This document shows positions 6,463 to 17,425 of a DNA stretch of 33,925 bases, one piece after another. How positions within the stretch are numbered: position 1 is the first letter of the stretch; each line of letters begins with the position of its first letter. The stretch covers positions 1-33,925 of the forward strand of contig CAIXGW010000296.1 in the NCBI GenBank assembly GCA_903919145.1, given 5' to 3'. The notes beneath the pieces are model-generated. The model was not told the origin of the DNA and did not search any database. It saw only the letters and a program-made list of their open reading frames with translations. This DNA is from an uncultured Myxococcales bacterium (GTDB lineage: Bacteria; Myxococcota_A; UBA9042). Made by a program: the position numbers and the translations under genes.

Positions 6463-7938
6463 ATGCGCAATCTCTCCTTCCTGCTGCCCTCCGTGTTGTT
6501 CTTCGGCGCCGCCTGTGGGGCCCCTTCTGCGCCGCTGGTGCTGCCGGCGGCCGATGCCCTGGCGGGGCAATGCCAAGTGGTCGTGCGCGAATTTTCCAAG
6601 GCTTCTGAAGAAGGCCGGCACTTGCCAGTGGCTGTGCGGGTCCGCGGCGAGGCGGCAAAGCTGCTGTCAGAAACCGAGCTGGCCACCCACCTGACCCAGG
6701 CGCGGCCAGGCGGCGAGACGCTGGTGCTGGCCCGCGCCGGCTCGGGCAAGAGCCACCTGTCCTGGGCGCTGCTGGCGCGCACTTGCGAGAAGATTCCCGC
6801 CATTCACGTCGCCGTCGCCAAAGAACTGGCACCGCTGTACCTGACCGAGACCGCCAAGACGCCGGCTCTTGGCCGCTTTTTGGCGCATCAGCTGGGGGCC
6901 CCCCTGACCGCCGAACCCAGCGCCGTGCTGCAGCGGGCCTTTGGCCAAGCGCCGTGGCTGTTGATCATCGATGGGGCCGATGAGCTGACCTCCAGCGAGC
7001 GCAAGAAGCTGGAGGCCAACCTGGCGTGGCTGCGCGGCCTGGGCACCCAACAGCACATTGTTCGCCTGGAGCGCCCCGGCTATGAAGGGCTCAAGCGGCA
7101 GCCGACTCCCGACCAGGTGTTGGAGCTGCCCGAGCTGACTTGCGCCGAAGTCGACGCAGTCCTGCACAGCCGCTGGCCAGAAGGCAAAGAGCGCAGCGAC
7201 TCGACGGCTTGGCTGGTCCGCCACCACCTGGACCGCAAGAAGCCTGGTGATGCCTGCTACTACGTGCACATAAGCACTTGGCGCGACGCCGAAGTCGTGG
7301 CCGAACTGGCCCAAGCGGCCGCCTCTGGGCCCGACGACCTGACCGAAGACCCAACCCGCGCCGATGTCCACGGCCAGTGGATCATCAACAAGCTCAAGGC
7401 TTTTGGTGTGGGCACAACGCTGGCGCTGCCGTGGCTCGACCGCATTGTGGCGATGGGCGTGAGCAAAGCTACCGAGCCCGACCTGGTCCTGACCGAAGAC
7501 CGCTGCCTGGGCGCCGCGGGGCCCGATGGCAACGTCAGCGCGGAGATGTGCAAAGGCTTGCTGCGCTCCTCGGTGCTCAAGGCCATGCCGGCGCCGGGCT
7601 CTTTCATGTTCAAGAATAAGACGATCGCCGACCTGCTGATGGCGCGCTGGTTGACCGAGCGCTACGCCGACTGCGGCACGCTGGCCGGGGCGACGGCCGC
7701 CATGGGCTCTATCGAGACGACGTCGATGGTGGCGTCGACCCAGGCCGGGCGGCTGTGCCTAGCGCAGCTGCTGGCCTCCGAGTGCAGTCAGGGCGTGCCC
7801 ACCGAACAAGTGGCCGCCATGGCCGACGAAGCGCTGCCGCTGGGCTCCCGCGACCCGGTGGTGCTGGACCGCATCAAAGCCCAGGCCAGCTCTGCCTGCG
7901 AGCGCACGGTGATCGGGGCTCTGTACCCCAGGCCGTAG
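6463..7938 (+). CDS. Exported lipoprotein with a NACHT-type P-loop NTPase domain
   Basis: A 491-residue protein. Residues 1-18 form a hydrophobic signal ending in FFGAAC, a lipobox-like site with Cys18. A NACHT-style NTPase follows: Walker A at residues 90-97 (LARAGSGKS, first Gly replaced by Ala) and Walker B at about 166-174 (LLIIDGADEL), the form typical of NACHT/STAND proteins. The rest, about 300 residues, is of unknown fold with no obvious repeats. Ten further Cys are spread through the chain, an even number, compatible with disulfides outside the cytoplasm. A frame open far upstream (from 5380) overlaps the rluA-like gene on the other strand and is not real coding. An ATP-dependent enzyme in the periplasm would be unexpected, so either the signal is misread or the protein uses an unusual nucleotide source. 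Confidence 0.85.
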   Translation: MRNLSFLLPSVLFFGAACGAPSAPLVLPAADALAGQCQVVVREFSKASEEGRHLPVAVRVRGEAAKLLSETELATHLTQARPGGETLVLARAGSGKSHLSWALLARTCEKIPAIHVAVAKELAPLYLTETAKTPALGRFLAHQLGAPLTAEPSAVLQRAFGQAPWLLIIDGADELTSSERKKLEANLAWLRGLGTQQHIVRLERPGYEGLKRQPTPDQVLELPELTCAEVDAVLHSRWPEGKERSDSTAWLVRHHLDRKKPGDACYYVHISTWRDAEVVAELAQAAASGPDDLTEDPTRADVHGQWIINKLKAFGVGTTLALPWLDRIVAMGVSKATEPDLVLTEDRCLGAAGPDGNVSAEMCKGLLRSSVLKAMPAPGSFMFKNKTIADLLMARWLTERYADCGTLAGATAAMGSIETTSMVASTQAGRLCLAQLLASECSQGVPTEQVAAMADEALPLGSRDPVVLDRIKAQASSACERTVIGALYPRP

Positions 7939-8085
7939 GCTCGCCGCCCGGTCGCAGGCAGCGCCCAGCCCATTGCGCCCCAAGCGGAAACAATGCTTTT
8001 CTCGACGCAGGGATTGTCCCAGCCTGCGGCCAATTGTACCGTGAGTGGTGCCCGCGCGGTTCGGCCGGGTGTCCAGGGAGCCCCC

Positions 8086-9045
8086 GTGATCAGGCCAGAA
8101 CTCACCACCCCGATCGACCGCCGCCAGCTGCTGGCTGCCGGTGTCGCCGCTGCCGCCGCGGTGACCGGCATGGCAGTGCTGCATGACGCTGCGCCCGACG
8201 CCGCCGCCCAGCCTGACCATGGTCAAGCCCAAGCCCTGCCACCGCGAGCGCGCTTGCCAGTGGCCTACATCCCCCACGGTGGCGGGCCTTGGCCCTTTGT
8301 CGACCTGCCGCTGGGAGACAAGGCCGAGCTGGCGCAGCTGGCGGCCTACCTGCGCAAGCTGGCGCTGGTGCCCGCCGAAGCACCCAAGGCGCTGCTGGTC
8401 GTGTCGGCCCACTGGGAAGAAGCGGTGCCGACGGTGATGGCCGCCGCCCAGCCGCCCATGCTCCATGACTACTATGGCTTTCCGCCAGAGGCCTACCAGG
8501 TGCAGTGGCCGGCCCCCGGAGCGCCACAGCTGGCGCAGCGCGTGCAAAGCCTGCTGGAAGAGGCTGGGATCCGCTCTGGCAGCGACGCCAAGCGCGGCTT
8601 TGATCACGGCACCTTTGTGCCTCTCAAGCTGGCGTGGCCAGACGCCAAGATCCCCACGCTGCAGCTCTCTCTCAAGCAGGGCCTTGACCCAGCTGAGCAC
8701 CTGGCCATCGGCCGGGCGCTGGCACCGCTGCGCCAAGAAGGGGTATTCCTCATTGGCAGTGGCATGAGCTACCACAACATGCGCGGCTTTGGTCAGCCGC
8801 AAGCGCGCCAGGCTTCTCAGGAATTCGACGGTTGGCTGCAGAAAAGCATGGCTATGCCGGCCGCCGAGCGCGATCGCCAGCTGGAGCAGTGGCTACAGGC
8901 GCCAGCGGCTCGCCAGGTCCACCCGCGGCCGGAGCACTTGCTGCCACTGATGGTGATCGCCGGCGCCGCCCAGGGCGACACGGGGCGCGCAGCCTACGCT
9001 TCGACCCTAATGGGCGTGGCGATTTCGGCTTATCACTTTGGCTGA
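8086..9045 (+). CDS. Tat-exported DODA-type extradiol dioxygenase (LigB superfamily)
   Basis: A 319-residue metal enzyme of the 4,5-DOPA dioxygenase extradiol family, which opens catechol rings next to the hydroxyls. Family His sites are all present: HGGGPW, SAHWEE, DHGTFVPL, YHNMRGF and PEHLLPLM; the first, second and last are the expected metal ligands. The GTG at 8086 is chosen because CAGGGAG lies 5 bases upstream and it begins a twin-arginine signal (DRRQLLAAG then an Ala-rich hydrophobic run); an in-frame ATG at 7993 gives an unconvincing extension. Tat export implies the metal is inserted before secretion and the enzyme works in the periplasm. The substrate is unknown. It lies 147 bases after the NACHT lipoprotein. 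Confidence 0.88.
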   Translation: MIRPELTTPIDRRQLLAAGVAAAAAVTGMAVLHDAAPDAAAQPDHGQAQALPPRARLPVAYIPHGGGPWPFVDLPLGDKAELAQLAAYLRKLALVPAEAPKALLVVSAHWEEAVPTVMAAAQPPMLHDYYGFPPEAYQVQWPAPGAPQLAQRVQSLLEEAGIRSGSDAKRGFDHGTFVPLKLAWPDAKIPTLQLSLKQGLDPAEHLAIGRALAPLRQEGVFLIGSGMSYHNMRGFGQPQARQASQEFDGWLQKSMAMPAAERDRQLEQWLQAPAARQVHPRPEHLLPLMVIAGAAQGDTGRAAYASTLMGVAISAYHFG

Positions 9046-9126
9046 TCAAGCCTTGCGGGAGTCTGCCGCCGGTGCCACCGCCAGCGGCCTGCCAGCCGAG
9101 CAGAAACTGCGGCCTTGGCAAGAGAG

Positions 9127-10149
9127 CTAGCCAGCCAGCGCCAGCTGCAACGCTGCACTTTGCTGGACTAATTGCCGCAGCTGGTCGGGGTAGAGCGACT
9201 GCGCCCCGTCAGACAGAGCCTGCTCTGGGCGCGGATGGGTCTCTACCAGCAGGCCATGGGCGCCGGCCGCCACCGCCGCTCGTGACATCGGCAGCACCAG
9301 CTCGCGCCGCCCGGTACCGTGAGACGGGTCGACCAGAACCGGCAGATGCGACAGCTGGCGAATCAAAGGAACCGCAGATAGATCCAAAAGATTGCGGGTC
9401 GCCTGATCAAAGCTGCGCACGCCGCGCTCGCACAGCATGACCTTCGAATTGCCTTCTGCCAGCAGGTACTCGGCCGCCAGCAGCCACTCTTTGAGCAGCG
9501 CCGACGGCCCGCGCTTGAGCAGCACCGGCTTGCCAAGCCTGGCGATGTAGCGCAACAGCGTGTAGTTCTGCATGTTGCGCGCGCCCACCTGGATCACGTC
9601 GGCGTATTCTGCCACCAGATCCGCGCCTTGCTCGTCCATGGCTTCGGTCACAATCGCCAGGCCATAGGTGTTGCGCGCCTTGCGCAGGTGTTTCAGGCCT
9701 TCTTCGCCCAGCCCTTGGAAATCATACGGTGAAGTCCGTGGCTTGAAGGCCCCCGCCCGCAGCATCCTGACCCCGGCAGCTGCCACATAGGCTGCCGTCT
9801 CCAGCAGCTGCTCCTCAGACTCTACGGCGCAAGGGCCGGCCACAATCACGCAGTCGCCGCCGCCAATCGCCACGCCGCCGTTCAAGTCCGGCGCTACCGT
9901 AACGATGCTGTCCTGCGCCTGCCACTCGCGGCTGACCAGCTTGTAGGGGGCGGTGACGCGGATGACCTCCATCACCCCCGCCATGCCCTCAAAACGGCCT
10001 GGATCAACGGGTTTGTCATTGCCGACAATGCCAATCGCGGTGCGGGTGCCGCCGGGCAGCGGTCTGGCCTCCCAGCCCAGGCCTTGGATGGCGTTGCACA
10101 CGCTCTGGATTTCCGGTTCTGTGGCACGGGCCTGCATCACGATTAGCAT
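9127..10149 (-). CDS. aroF: DAHP synthase, type I-beta (3-deoxy-7-phosphoheptulonate synthase)
   Basis: A 340-residue enzyme that condenses phosphoenolpyruvate with erythrose 4-phosphate in the first step of the shikimate pathway. Residues 1-75 form the ferredoxin-like regulatory domain ([14 protein letters not shown]) found in Thermotoga-type enzymes; the catalytic barrel follows with VAGPCAVES, RAGAFKPRTSPYDFQG, QVGARNMQNY, LLKRG and VDPSHGTGRRE, which carry the metal and substrate ligands. It overlaps the end of trpA by 7 bases and has its own AGGAG, so it is the last gene of the trp operon. Its placement puts the pathway entry step under the same control as tryptophan synthesis. The gene name is by family usage. 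Confidence 0.93.
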   Translation of the reverse strand: MLIVMQARATEPEIQSVCNAIQGLGWEARPLPGGTRTAIGIVGNDKPVDPGRFEGMAGVMEVIRVTAPYKLVSREWQAQDSIVTVAPDLNGGVAIGGGDCVIVAGPCAVESEEQLLETAAYVAAAGVRMLRAGAFKPRTSPYDFQGLGEEGLKHLRKARNTYGLAIVTEAMDEQGADLVAEYADVIQVGARNMQNYTLLRYIARLGKPVLLKRGPSALLKEWLLAAEYLLAEGNSKVMLCERGVRSFDQATRNLLDLSAVPLIRQLSHLPVLVDPSHGTGRRELVLPMSRAAVAAGAHGLLVETHPRPEQALSDGAQSLYPDQLRQLVQQSAALQLALAG

Positions 10150-10978
10150 AGGGGGCTCCTAGAAGGCACGGCGCAGGCGGCGCGGCACGGTTCGGAAAAT
10201 TGTTCAATCTCTTTAAAAGCTTGTTCGATGTTGGTCGGATCGCCGGCCAGCGCATTCTCCACCAGCTGGGCCAGGGCGCTGCCGACGATGATGCCGTCGG
10301 CCCCCGTCAAAGCCACGGCGGCCACGTGGGCAGGGCTCGACAGGCCAAAGCCGACCACGACTGGTAAGCCCGTGGCACTGGCAATTCGCGCGACCGTAGC
10401 CTGCAGGTCATCAGCGACACCGCGCTGCTCGCCGGTGATGCCGACCCGCGCCGTGGCATAGACGTAGCCGCCGCCGACCGCACCGATGCGCCCCAGCCGG
10501 GCAGAGTCAGAAAGGGCAGAGGCCAGCAAGATCGGCGCCACTCCGGCGGATCTGGCCGCGGCGGCATAGGGTTCCGCTTCCTCTATGGGGACATCCGCCA
10601 CCAGCACGGCGTCGACTCCCGCGGCGGCCATGTCGGCGTAAAACCGCTCGACCCCGTAGCGCTCCACGGGATTGGCATAGCACAGCAGGCTGAGAGGCAC
10701 GTCGCAGGCGCTGCGAATTTCCGCCAGCAACGTCAGAGCTTTGCGGGTAGACATTCCGGCAGCCAGGGCTCTCTGCGCCGCCCGCTGCAGCACAGGCCCG
10801 TCGGCCGGCGGGTCAGAGAAGGGCAGGCCAAGCTCCAGCATATCGGCCCCGGCCCGCACCAGGGCTTTGGCAAAGGCCAGGGTGGCTTGTGCACTTGGGT
10901 CGCCCAGCATCAAGTACGGCACAAAGGCGCTGCGGCCCTCAGCTTTGGTGCTCCGCAGCATCTGGTCCAAACGCTCGC

Positions 10979-10982
<4 letters not shown>
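10143..10982 (-). CDS. trpA: Tryptophan synthase alpha chain
   Basis: A 279-residue TIM barrel that splits indole-3-glycerol phosphate to indole and glyceraldehyde 3-phosphate and passes indole to TrpB. Key segments are visible: [31 protein letters not shown] (catalytic Glu), [11 protein letters not shown] (catalytic Asp), [13 protein letters not shown], and the phosphate-binding GFGLSS and ADGIIVGSA. The ATG overlaps the trpB stop as ATGA (10979-10982), indicating translational coupling. The C-terminus overlaps the DAHP synthase start by 7 bases. Confidence 0.96.
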
Positions 10983-12849
<1,867 letters not shown>

Positions 12850-12853
<4 letters not shown>

Positions 12854-13692
12854 GCGAACCCCAGCTCGGCCACTGCAGCCTGTGGATCCGCGGCCGTCAT
12901 CAGCGCCGTGCCAATCAGCACCGCGTTGACGTGCCCAGCGCTGGCCCAGTCGCGCAGGCGGTCGACCTCCTGGCGGGTCTCCAGGCCGCTCTCTGCCACC
13001 GCCACCCGCCCGGCCGGCACCTGGGCCAGCAGCTGCCGGCAACCCTGCAGATCGATCGCCAGCGTGTCGAGATCGCGGGCATTGACGCCGATCACCGCCG
13101 CGTCGGCCAGGACCGCCTGCTCCAGTTCCGGCTGGTTGTGCACTTCGACCAGCGCTTCCAGCCCCAGATCCCGGCAGTGGCCCAGCATTTGCGCCAGCCG
13201 CGGTCCTGGCAGCAGGCGGGCGATGAGCAGCGCCGCGTCGGCCCCCAAGGCCCGCACCTGCGCCAGCTGGTAGGGATCGACAAAAAAGCCCTTGGCCAGT
13301 AGCGGCTGCGCTGCCAGCGAGCGGAACACCTGCAGCAGCTCGGGGCCGCCGCCAAAATGGACGCGGTCGCACAGCACCGACACCGCCGCAGCCCGCTGAT
13401 AGGCCACGGCAAAGGCCTTGGGATCCGCGTCCTGGCGCAGCCACCCGCGCGAAGGCGAGCGGGGCTTGAACTCGGCAATCAGCTTGAGCCGCGGCCCAGG
13501 CGAGGTCAGCGCTTGGCGCAGCGACCGCACTGGCGGCGCCGCGGCCACCCGGCAATTCAGCACGTCAACGGGCATATCCCTTTGATCATCCGCCAGTTGT
13601 TGAAGGGTCACCCTCATGATCGGCGCCAGCACCGCCGGCAGTGGCGGGCTGAGCGGGCTGGGTGAGGCAAGGTGGGGCAGTTCAGCGGACAC
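12850..13692 (-). CDS. trpC: Indole-3-glycerol phosphate synthase
   Basis: A barrel enzyme of about 280 residues that closes the pyrrole ring of carboxyphenylaminodeoxyribulose phosphate. Visible family segments are [15 protein letters not shown] (catalytic Glu and Lys), [13 protein letters not shown] (catalytic Lys), [35 protein letters not shown] and VLIGTALM. The GTG at 13692 is preferred because AAGGAG lies 4 bases upstream; another GTG at 13710 and an ATG at 13617 are possible, the latter removing a Pro/Leu-rich N-terminus of 25 residues. It starts 30 bases after trpD and overlaps trpF by four bases. Confidence 0.92.
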
Positions 13693-13722
13693 GGAGCTCC
13701 TTGGCGGCACATTCGCCAGCGG

Positions 13723-14748
13723 TCAGGCGGCTTTGTCTAGGCTACAGGCGCGGCGGTAGCGCTCCAGCAGGTCGCGGCCAGCCCCACACGCCAGCACCGC
13801 GCGGGCCTGGGCCACGCCGCTTGTCAGGTCCGGGCTGCGGCCCATCAGCAGCAGGCCGGCGCCGGCGTTGAGCGCGGTCAGGTCGGCCGCAGCGCTGGGC
13901 TCGCCGCCCAGAACACTTAGCAAAATGGCAGCATTGGTCGCAGCATTGCCGCCGCGCAAGGCTTGGGCGGGGTGGACCGGCAAGCCAGCCATCTCTGGCG
14001 TCCAGGTCTCGGTGGTCACCGCGCCCGCGCGAAGCCGCACCACCTGGCTTGGCCCGGCGACGCTGAGCTCGTCCAGACCGTCCTGGCCCGTCACCGCCAG
14101 CACTTCTTGGCTGCCCAGGTTTTGCAGGGCCTGGACCATCGGCAGCGCGCGCCGCGGATCAGAGACCCCCAGCAGCTGGCGCTGCACGCCGGCCGGGTTG
14201 CACAGGGGGCCCAAGAAGTTGAACACGGTGGCAAAGCCCAGCTCGCGCCGCAGCGGGGCCAGCTGGCGCAGGGCTGGGTGAACGCGCGGGGCAAACAGAA
14301 AGCACAGGCCCAACTCGTCCAAGAGCTCGCCGGCCCGCGGCACGGCAATGTCCACGGCGATCCCCAGGTGTTCCAGCACGTCGGCGCTGCCGCACAGCCC
14401 AGAGCTGGCCCGGTTGCCGTGCTTGGCCACCGGTACGCCAGCGCTGGCCAAGACAAAAGCCACTGCTGTTGAGGTGTTGGCAGTCTGCAGGCCGCTGCCG
14501 CCGGTGCCGCACGGGCACAGGGCGTGGTCGGCGGCGGGGAGCAGGGTCGCCTTGCGGCGCACCGCCCGGGCAAAACCAGTCAGCTCGTCAGCGGTCTCTG
14601 GTCGGCGCGCCAACGCCGTCAGCAGTGCCGCCACCAGGGTTGGGCTGCAAGCGCCTTCCAGGACCTCGGTCATGGCCGCGTCAGCCCTTTCGGCGCTCAA
14701 TTCACCGCCGGAGACCAATTCTCGCACGGCAGCTTGGCAGGTGCTCAT
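13723..14748 (-). CDS. trpD: Anthranilate phosphoribosyltransferase
   Basis: A 341-residue enzyme that joins anthranilate and PRPP. Recognisable motifs are the glycine loop CGTGGSGLQTANTSTA, KHGNRASSGLCGSADVLEHLG, FAPRVHPALR, FNFLGPLCNPA and the metal-binding DGLDEL. The glycine loop normally reads GTGGD; here the Asp is Ser (AGC), an unusual change at a conserved site. AGGAGG precedes the ATG, which overlaps the trpG stop as ATGA (14745-14748). Confidence 0.95.
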   Translation of the reverse strand: MSTCQAAVRELVSGGELSAERADAAMTEVLEGACSPTLVAALLTALARRPETADELTGFARAVRRKATLLPAADHALCPCGTGGSGLQTANTSTAVAFVLASAGVPVAKHGNRASSGLCGSADVLEHLGIAVDIAVPRAGELLDELGLCFLFAPRVHPALRQLAPLRRELGFATVFNFLGPLCNPAGVQRQLLGVSDPRRALPMVQALQNLGSQEVLAVTGQDGLDELSVAGPSQVVRLRAGAVTTETWTPEMAGLPVHPAQALRGGNAATNAAILLSVLGGEPSAAADLTALNAGAGLLLMGRSPDLTSGVAQARAVLACGAGRDLLERYRRACSLDKAA

Positions 14749-15410
14749 GCGGCCTCCTGGCGCAGAACAGCGGCAGGATCAAGGTGTTGGGCGGCGCTTT
14801 CTGCCAGGAAATTGGCGGCCATCGCCGAGCCCAGCGGCGTGCCGATGCTTTCTGGATGGAACTGCACGCCATAGACCGGCAGCGACCGGTGTTCGACGGC
14901 CATGACCAAGGGCAGCAACCCCTCGCCGCCTGCCGGTTGGGCGCCGGCGTCGGCCAGCGTCTCGGCAACGATGCGCAAAGAGCCAGGCAGACTGCTGCGC
15001 TCGGCCAGCAGAGAGTGGTAGCGCATCGCCTCAAACTGCTTGGGGATCCCCGCCAGCAGCCGCCCGCCCAGGTTGGCCAGGGTGCTCACTTTGCCGTGGC
15101 GCGGCTCGGGCGCGCGGATCACCCGGCCACCCAGGGCATGGACCAAGCCCTGGTGCCCCAAGCACACGCCCAACAAGGGGATTTCTCCCAACCTCTCCTG
15201 CAGTACGGCGGCGCAGATGCCAAAATCCTCGGCCCGGTCCGGCCGGCCCGGCCCCGGCGACAGGACCAGCCGGTCCGGCCGCCTCGCGGCGATCCCTGCC
15301 AGGTCAATGGCGTCATTGCGCACGACCTCTACCTCGGCACCCAGGCCCATAAACAACTGCGCAAGATTCCAAGTAAAACTGTCATAGTTGTCGATCAGCA
15401 GCACCCGCAT
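14745..15410 (-). CDS. trpG: Anthranilate synthase component II (glutamine amidotransferase)
   Basis: A 221-residue class I glutamine amidotransferase that supplies ammonia to TrpE. It begins LLIDNYDSFTWNLAQ, has the oxyanion strand LVLSPGPGRP, the nucleophile Cys in LLGVCLGHQG, and the His-Glu pair in YGVQFHPESIGTPLG. GGGAGG precedes the ATG. It lies 3 bases after trpE and overlaps trpD by four. As in many bacteria it might also serve para-aminobenzoate synthesis, but its place in the trp operon argues for tryptophan. Confidence 0.96.
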   Translation of the reverse strand: MRVLLIDNYDSFTWNLAQLFMGLGAEVEVVRNDAIDLAGIAARRPDRLVLSPGPGRPDRAEDFGICAAVLQERLGEIPLLGVCLGHQGLVHALGGRVIRAPEPRHGKVSTLANLGGRLLAGIPKQFEAMRYHSLLAERSSLPGSLRIVAETLADAGAQPAGGEGLLPLVMAVEHRSLPVYGVQFHPESIGTPLGSAMAANFLAESAAQHLDPAAVLRQEAA

Positions 15411-15413
15411 TGC

Positions 15414-16988
15414 CTACCTCCCTGCCGCGGCAGCCACCACGGCTCTGGCGGCCTGCGGTGCGTTTGTCTCGTGGTGCACAGAGCGGTTGCGCTGCAGGGC
15501 CAGGGCCAGCGCCGTCAGACTGCCGCGGGCTTTGTTGTCGCACTCGTCGGCCTCCAGCGCGGGCACCGAGTCGCGGACTACGCCAGCGCCGGTCTGCACA
15601 TGCACCCGACCCGGCTCGACCAGCAGGGTGCGAATGGCAATGCAGGTGTCCATGTTTCCCTGGTGGTCAAAGTAGCCCACCGCGCCGGCATACAGACCGC
15701 GGCGGTCGGGTTCCAGCTCCGCCAGCAGCTGGCAAGCCCGTACCTTGGGCGCGCCCGACACCGTCCCGGCCGGAAATGCCGCGCGCAGGGCGTCAAAAGC
15801 AGTCTTGTCTTTGGCCAGCTGCGCCCGCACATCGGTCACCAGGTGCTGGACATGGCTGAACTTCTCAATGTGCTCTGGGTGCTCTACTCGCACGCTGCCC
15901 GGCGCCGCCACGTGGCCAACGTCATTGCGGCCCAGGTCCACCAGCATGCGGTGCTCGGCCAGCTCCTTGGCGTCTTGCAGCAAATCCTCAGACAGTGCTT
16001 GGTCTTCTGCCGCGTTTGCCCCGCGCGGCCGCGTGCCGGCAATGGGCCGCACCAGCAGTTGGCGGTTCTCTACCCGCACCAGGACTTCCGGCGAGGCCCC
16101 GACCACACAGAACTCAGAGAAGCGCAGAAAAAACATGTAGGGGCTGGGGCTCACGGCCCGCAGGGCCCGGTACAGGTCCAGGGGCGGCACCGCGACCTCC
16201 ACGGTCAGGCGCCGACTGAGCACCACCTGAAAGACCTCGCCTTCGGCGATGGCCTGCTGGGCCCGCAGCACCGCCTGCTCGAGATCCTGGCGGCTGCGGT
16301 TGGCGACGATGGGCAGGTTGGCCAGGTCCGCCGGCTCCACTGGCCACGGCGCCTCGGCCGGCAACGGCTGCTGCAGCTGCGCCAGTCGGCCCTGCAGCCG
16401 CCTCTGGACCTCCGCATAGGCCAGCGCCCGGTCGCCATCCAGGGGCATTTGCACCACCAGGGCGATGCGTTGCTTGCAGTGGTCAAAGATGCACACCTCG
16501 TCGGCCAAGAGCCATTGCGAGATGGGGAGATCGGGGTGGGAGCCGTGGGGCTGGGCGGGGCACGGAGGCAGCTGCACCTTGGGCTCAAAGCTCGCCACAG
16601 CGTCAAAGGCCAGGTAGCCCACAGCGCCACCCTGCAAAGAGGGCAGGTCGCTGCGGGTCCACACTGGCCGCTGGGCCAGCCACTGCTGCAGAGCGGTCAG
16701 CGGGTCGGCGCTGGGTGATTTCTCTGCGCTGTCGCGGTGATGCCACGTCACGGCGCTAGCCGTTGCGCACAAGGTGCGCTTGATGTCCACGCCCACAAAG
16801 GAGTAGCGCGCCAGCTGCTCGCCCCCCTCAATGCTCTCTAGCAAGAAGGCGCCCGGGCGGTCGCCGCCCAGCTTGCGCAGCAGCGTCAGCGGCGTGTCGC
16901 CGTCGGCCAGCAGCTCCAGGGCTACCGCAGCCAGCTGGGCTGGGCCGTTGTAGTCAAGCACTTCGGCTAGCGTTGGGCGGGTGTGCAT
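15414..16988 (-). CDS. trpE: Anthranilate synthase component I
   Basis: A 524-residue enzyme that converts chorismate to anthranilate with ammonia from TrpG. The N-terminal part carries AFLLESIEGGEQLARYSFVG, the LLES region that binds tryptophan for feedback inhibition. The C-terminal chorismate-binding domain shows FQVVLSRR, SPSPYMFFLRF, SPEVLVRV, RPIAGTRPRG, AEHRMLVDLGRNDVG, FPAGTVSGAPKVRA and QTGAGVVRDS. It is the first biosynthetic gene after trpR, 71 bases downstream of it. That gap has no run of Trp codons and no clear attenuator. Confidence 0.96.
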   Translation of the reverse strand: MHTRPTLAEVLDYNGPAQLAAVALELLADGDTPLTLLRKLGGDRPGAFLLESIEGGEQLARYSFVGVDIKRTLCATASAVTWHHRDSAEKSPSADPLTALQQWLAQRPVWTRSDLPSLQGGAVGYLAFDAVASFEPKVQLPPCPAQPHGSHPDLPISQWLLADEVCIFDHCKQRIALVVQMPLDGDRALAYAEVQRRLQGRLAQLQQPLPAEAPWPVEPADLANLPIVANRSRQDLEQAVLRAQQAIAEGEVFQVVLSRRLTVEVAVPPLDLYRALRAVSPSPYMFFLRFSEFCVVGASPEVLVRVENRQLLVRPIAGTRPRGANAAEDQALSEDLLQDAKELAEHRMLVDLGRNDVGHVAAPGSVRVEHPEHIEKFSHVQHLVTDVRAQLAKDKTAFDALRAAFPAGTVSGAPKVRACQLLAELEPDRRGLYAGAVGYFDHQGNMDTCIAIRTLLVEPGRVHVQTGAGVVRDSVPALEADECDNKARGSLTALALALQRNRSVHHETNAPQAARAVVAAAAGR

Positions 16989-17059
16989 CGGGCGGGCTCC
17001 GGACGGCGGGCTTGGGCGTGGGCAGAAAAGTGCTGTCCATGCAGCGTGGTCGAGACGGG

Positions 17060-17395
17060 TCAGCCAACCGGCAGCTTGCGCAGCGTCGCCAAGGCCAGCG
17101 CAAAGCCGCCGGCTCCATACTTGAGGGACCGCGCGCCGCGGCTGACCGTGGTGATCGAGACGCCCAGCGCGTCAGCCACTGCCCGCTGTGGCTCGCCGCG
17201 GCTGAGGCGGTCGGCAATAAGCCAGCGCTCTGCCAGCGCCTCGGTCTCCTGGGGTGTCAGCAAGTCACTGAGAAGGCAGGCGATGTCCTGGGGGCTGCTC
17301 AGGTGGGCCAGCACCGCCAGCAGCTCTGCCGGCAGCTGCGGCTGACTGCGCGCGGCCTGCAGCTGCGGCGCCTCGGGTCGGTCGGTGTCGGTCAT
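17060..17395 (-). CDS. trpR: TrpR-family tryptophan repressor
   Basis: A 111-residue DNA-binding protein. Residues about 30-100 align with E. coli TrpR: LSDLLTPQETEALAERWLIA then the helix-turn-helix QRAVADALGVSITTVSRGARSLKYG. In E. coli tryptophan binds between such helices and the dimer then sits on an 18-20 bp palindrome. Here a perfect palindrome lies 31 bases upstream of this ATG, and trpE follows downstream, so the repressor probably controls itself and the whole trp operon. Shorter relatives of the YerC type exist, but the context favours a true trp repressor. Confidence 0.88.
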   Translation of the reverse strand: MTDTDRPEAPQLQAARSQPQLPAELLAVLAHLSSPQDIACLLSDLLTPQETEALAERWLIADRLSRGEPQRAVADALGVSITTVSRGARSLKYGAGGFALALATLRKLPVG

Positions 17396-17425
17396 GGGCT
17401 CCCCGGGCTGCTGCTGCGTAGTGGT

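Noticed and set aside
12854..13555. Upstream extension of the TrpF-TrpB frame
   Set aside because: It overlaps trpC in another frame and has no relation to TrpF; the ATGA overlap marks the real start.
14469..16718. A 749-codon plus-strand open frame
   Set aside because: Antisense to trpD, trpG and trpE, Gln/Arg/His-rich, with no domain; typical of GC-rich antisense frames.
16989..17059. Trp leader peptide and attenuator before trpE
   Set aside because: The 71-base gap has a short open frame but no Trp codons and no terminator with a T run.
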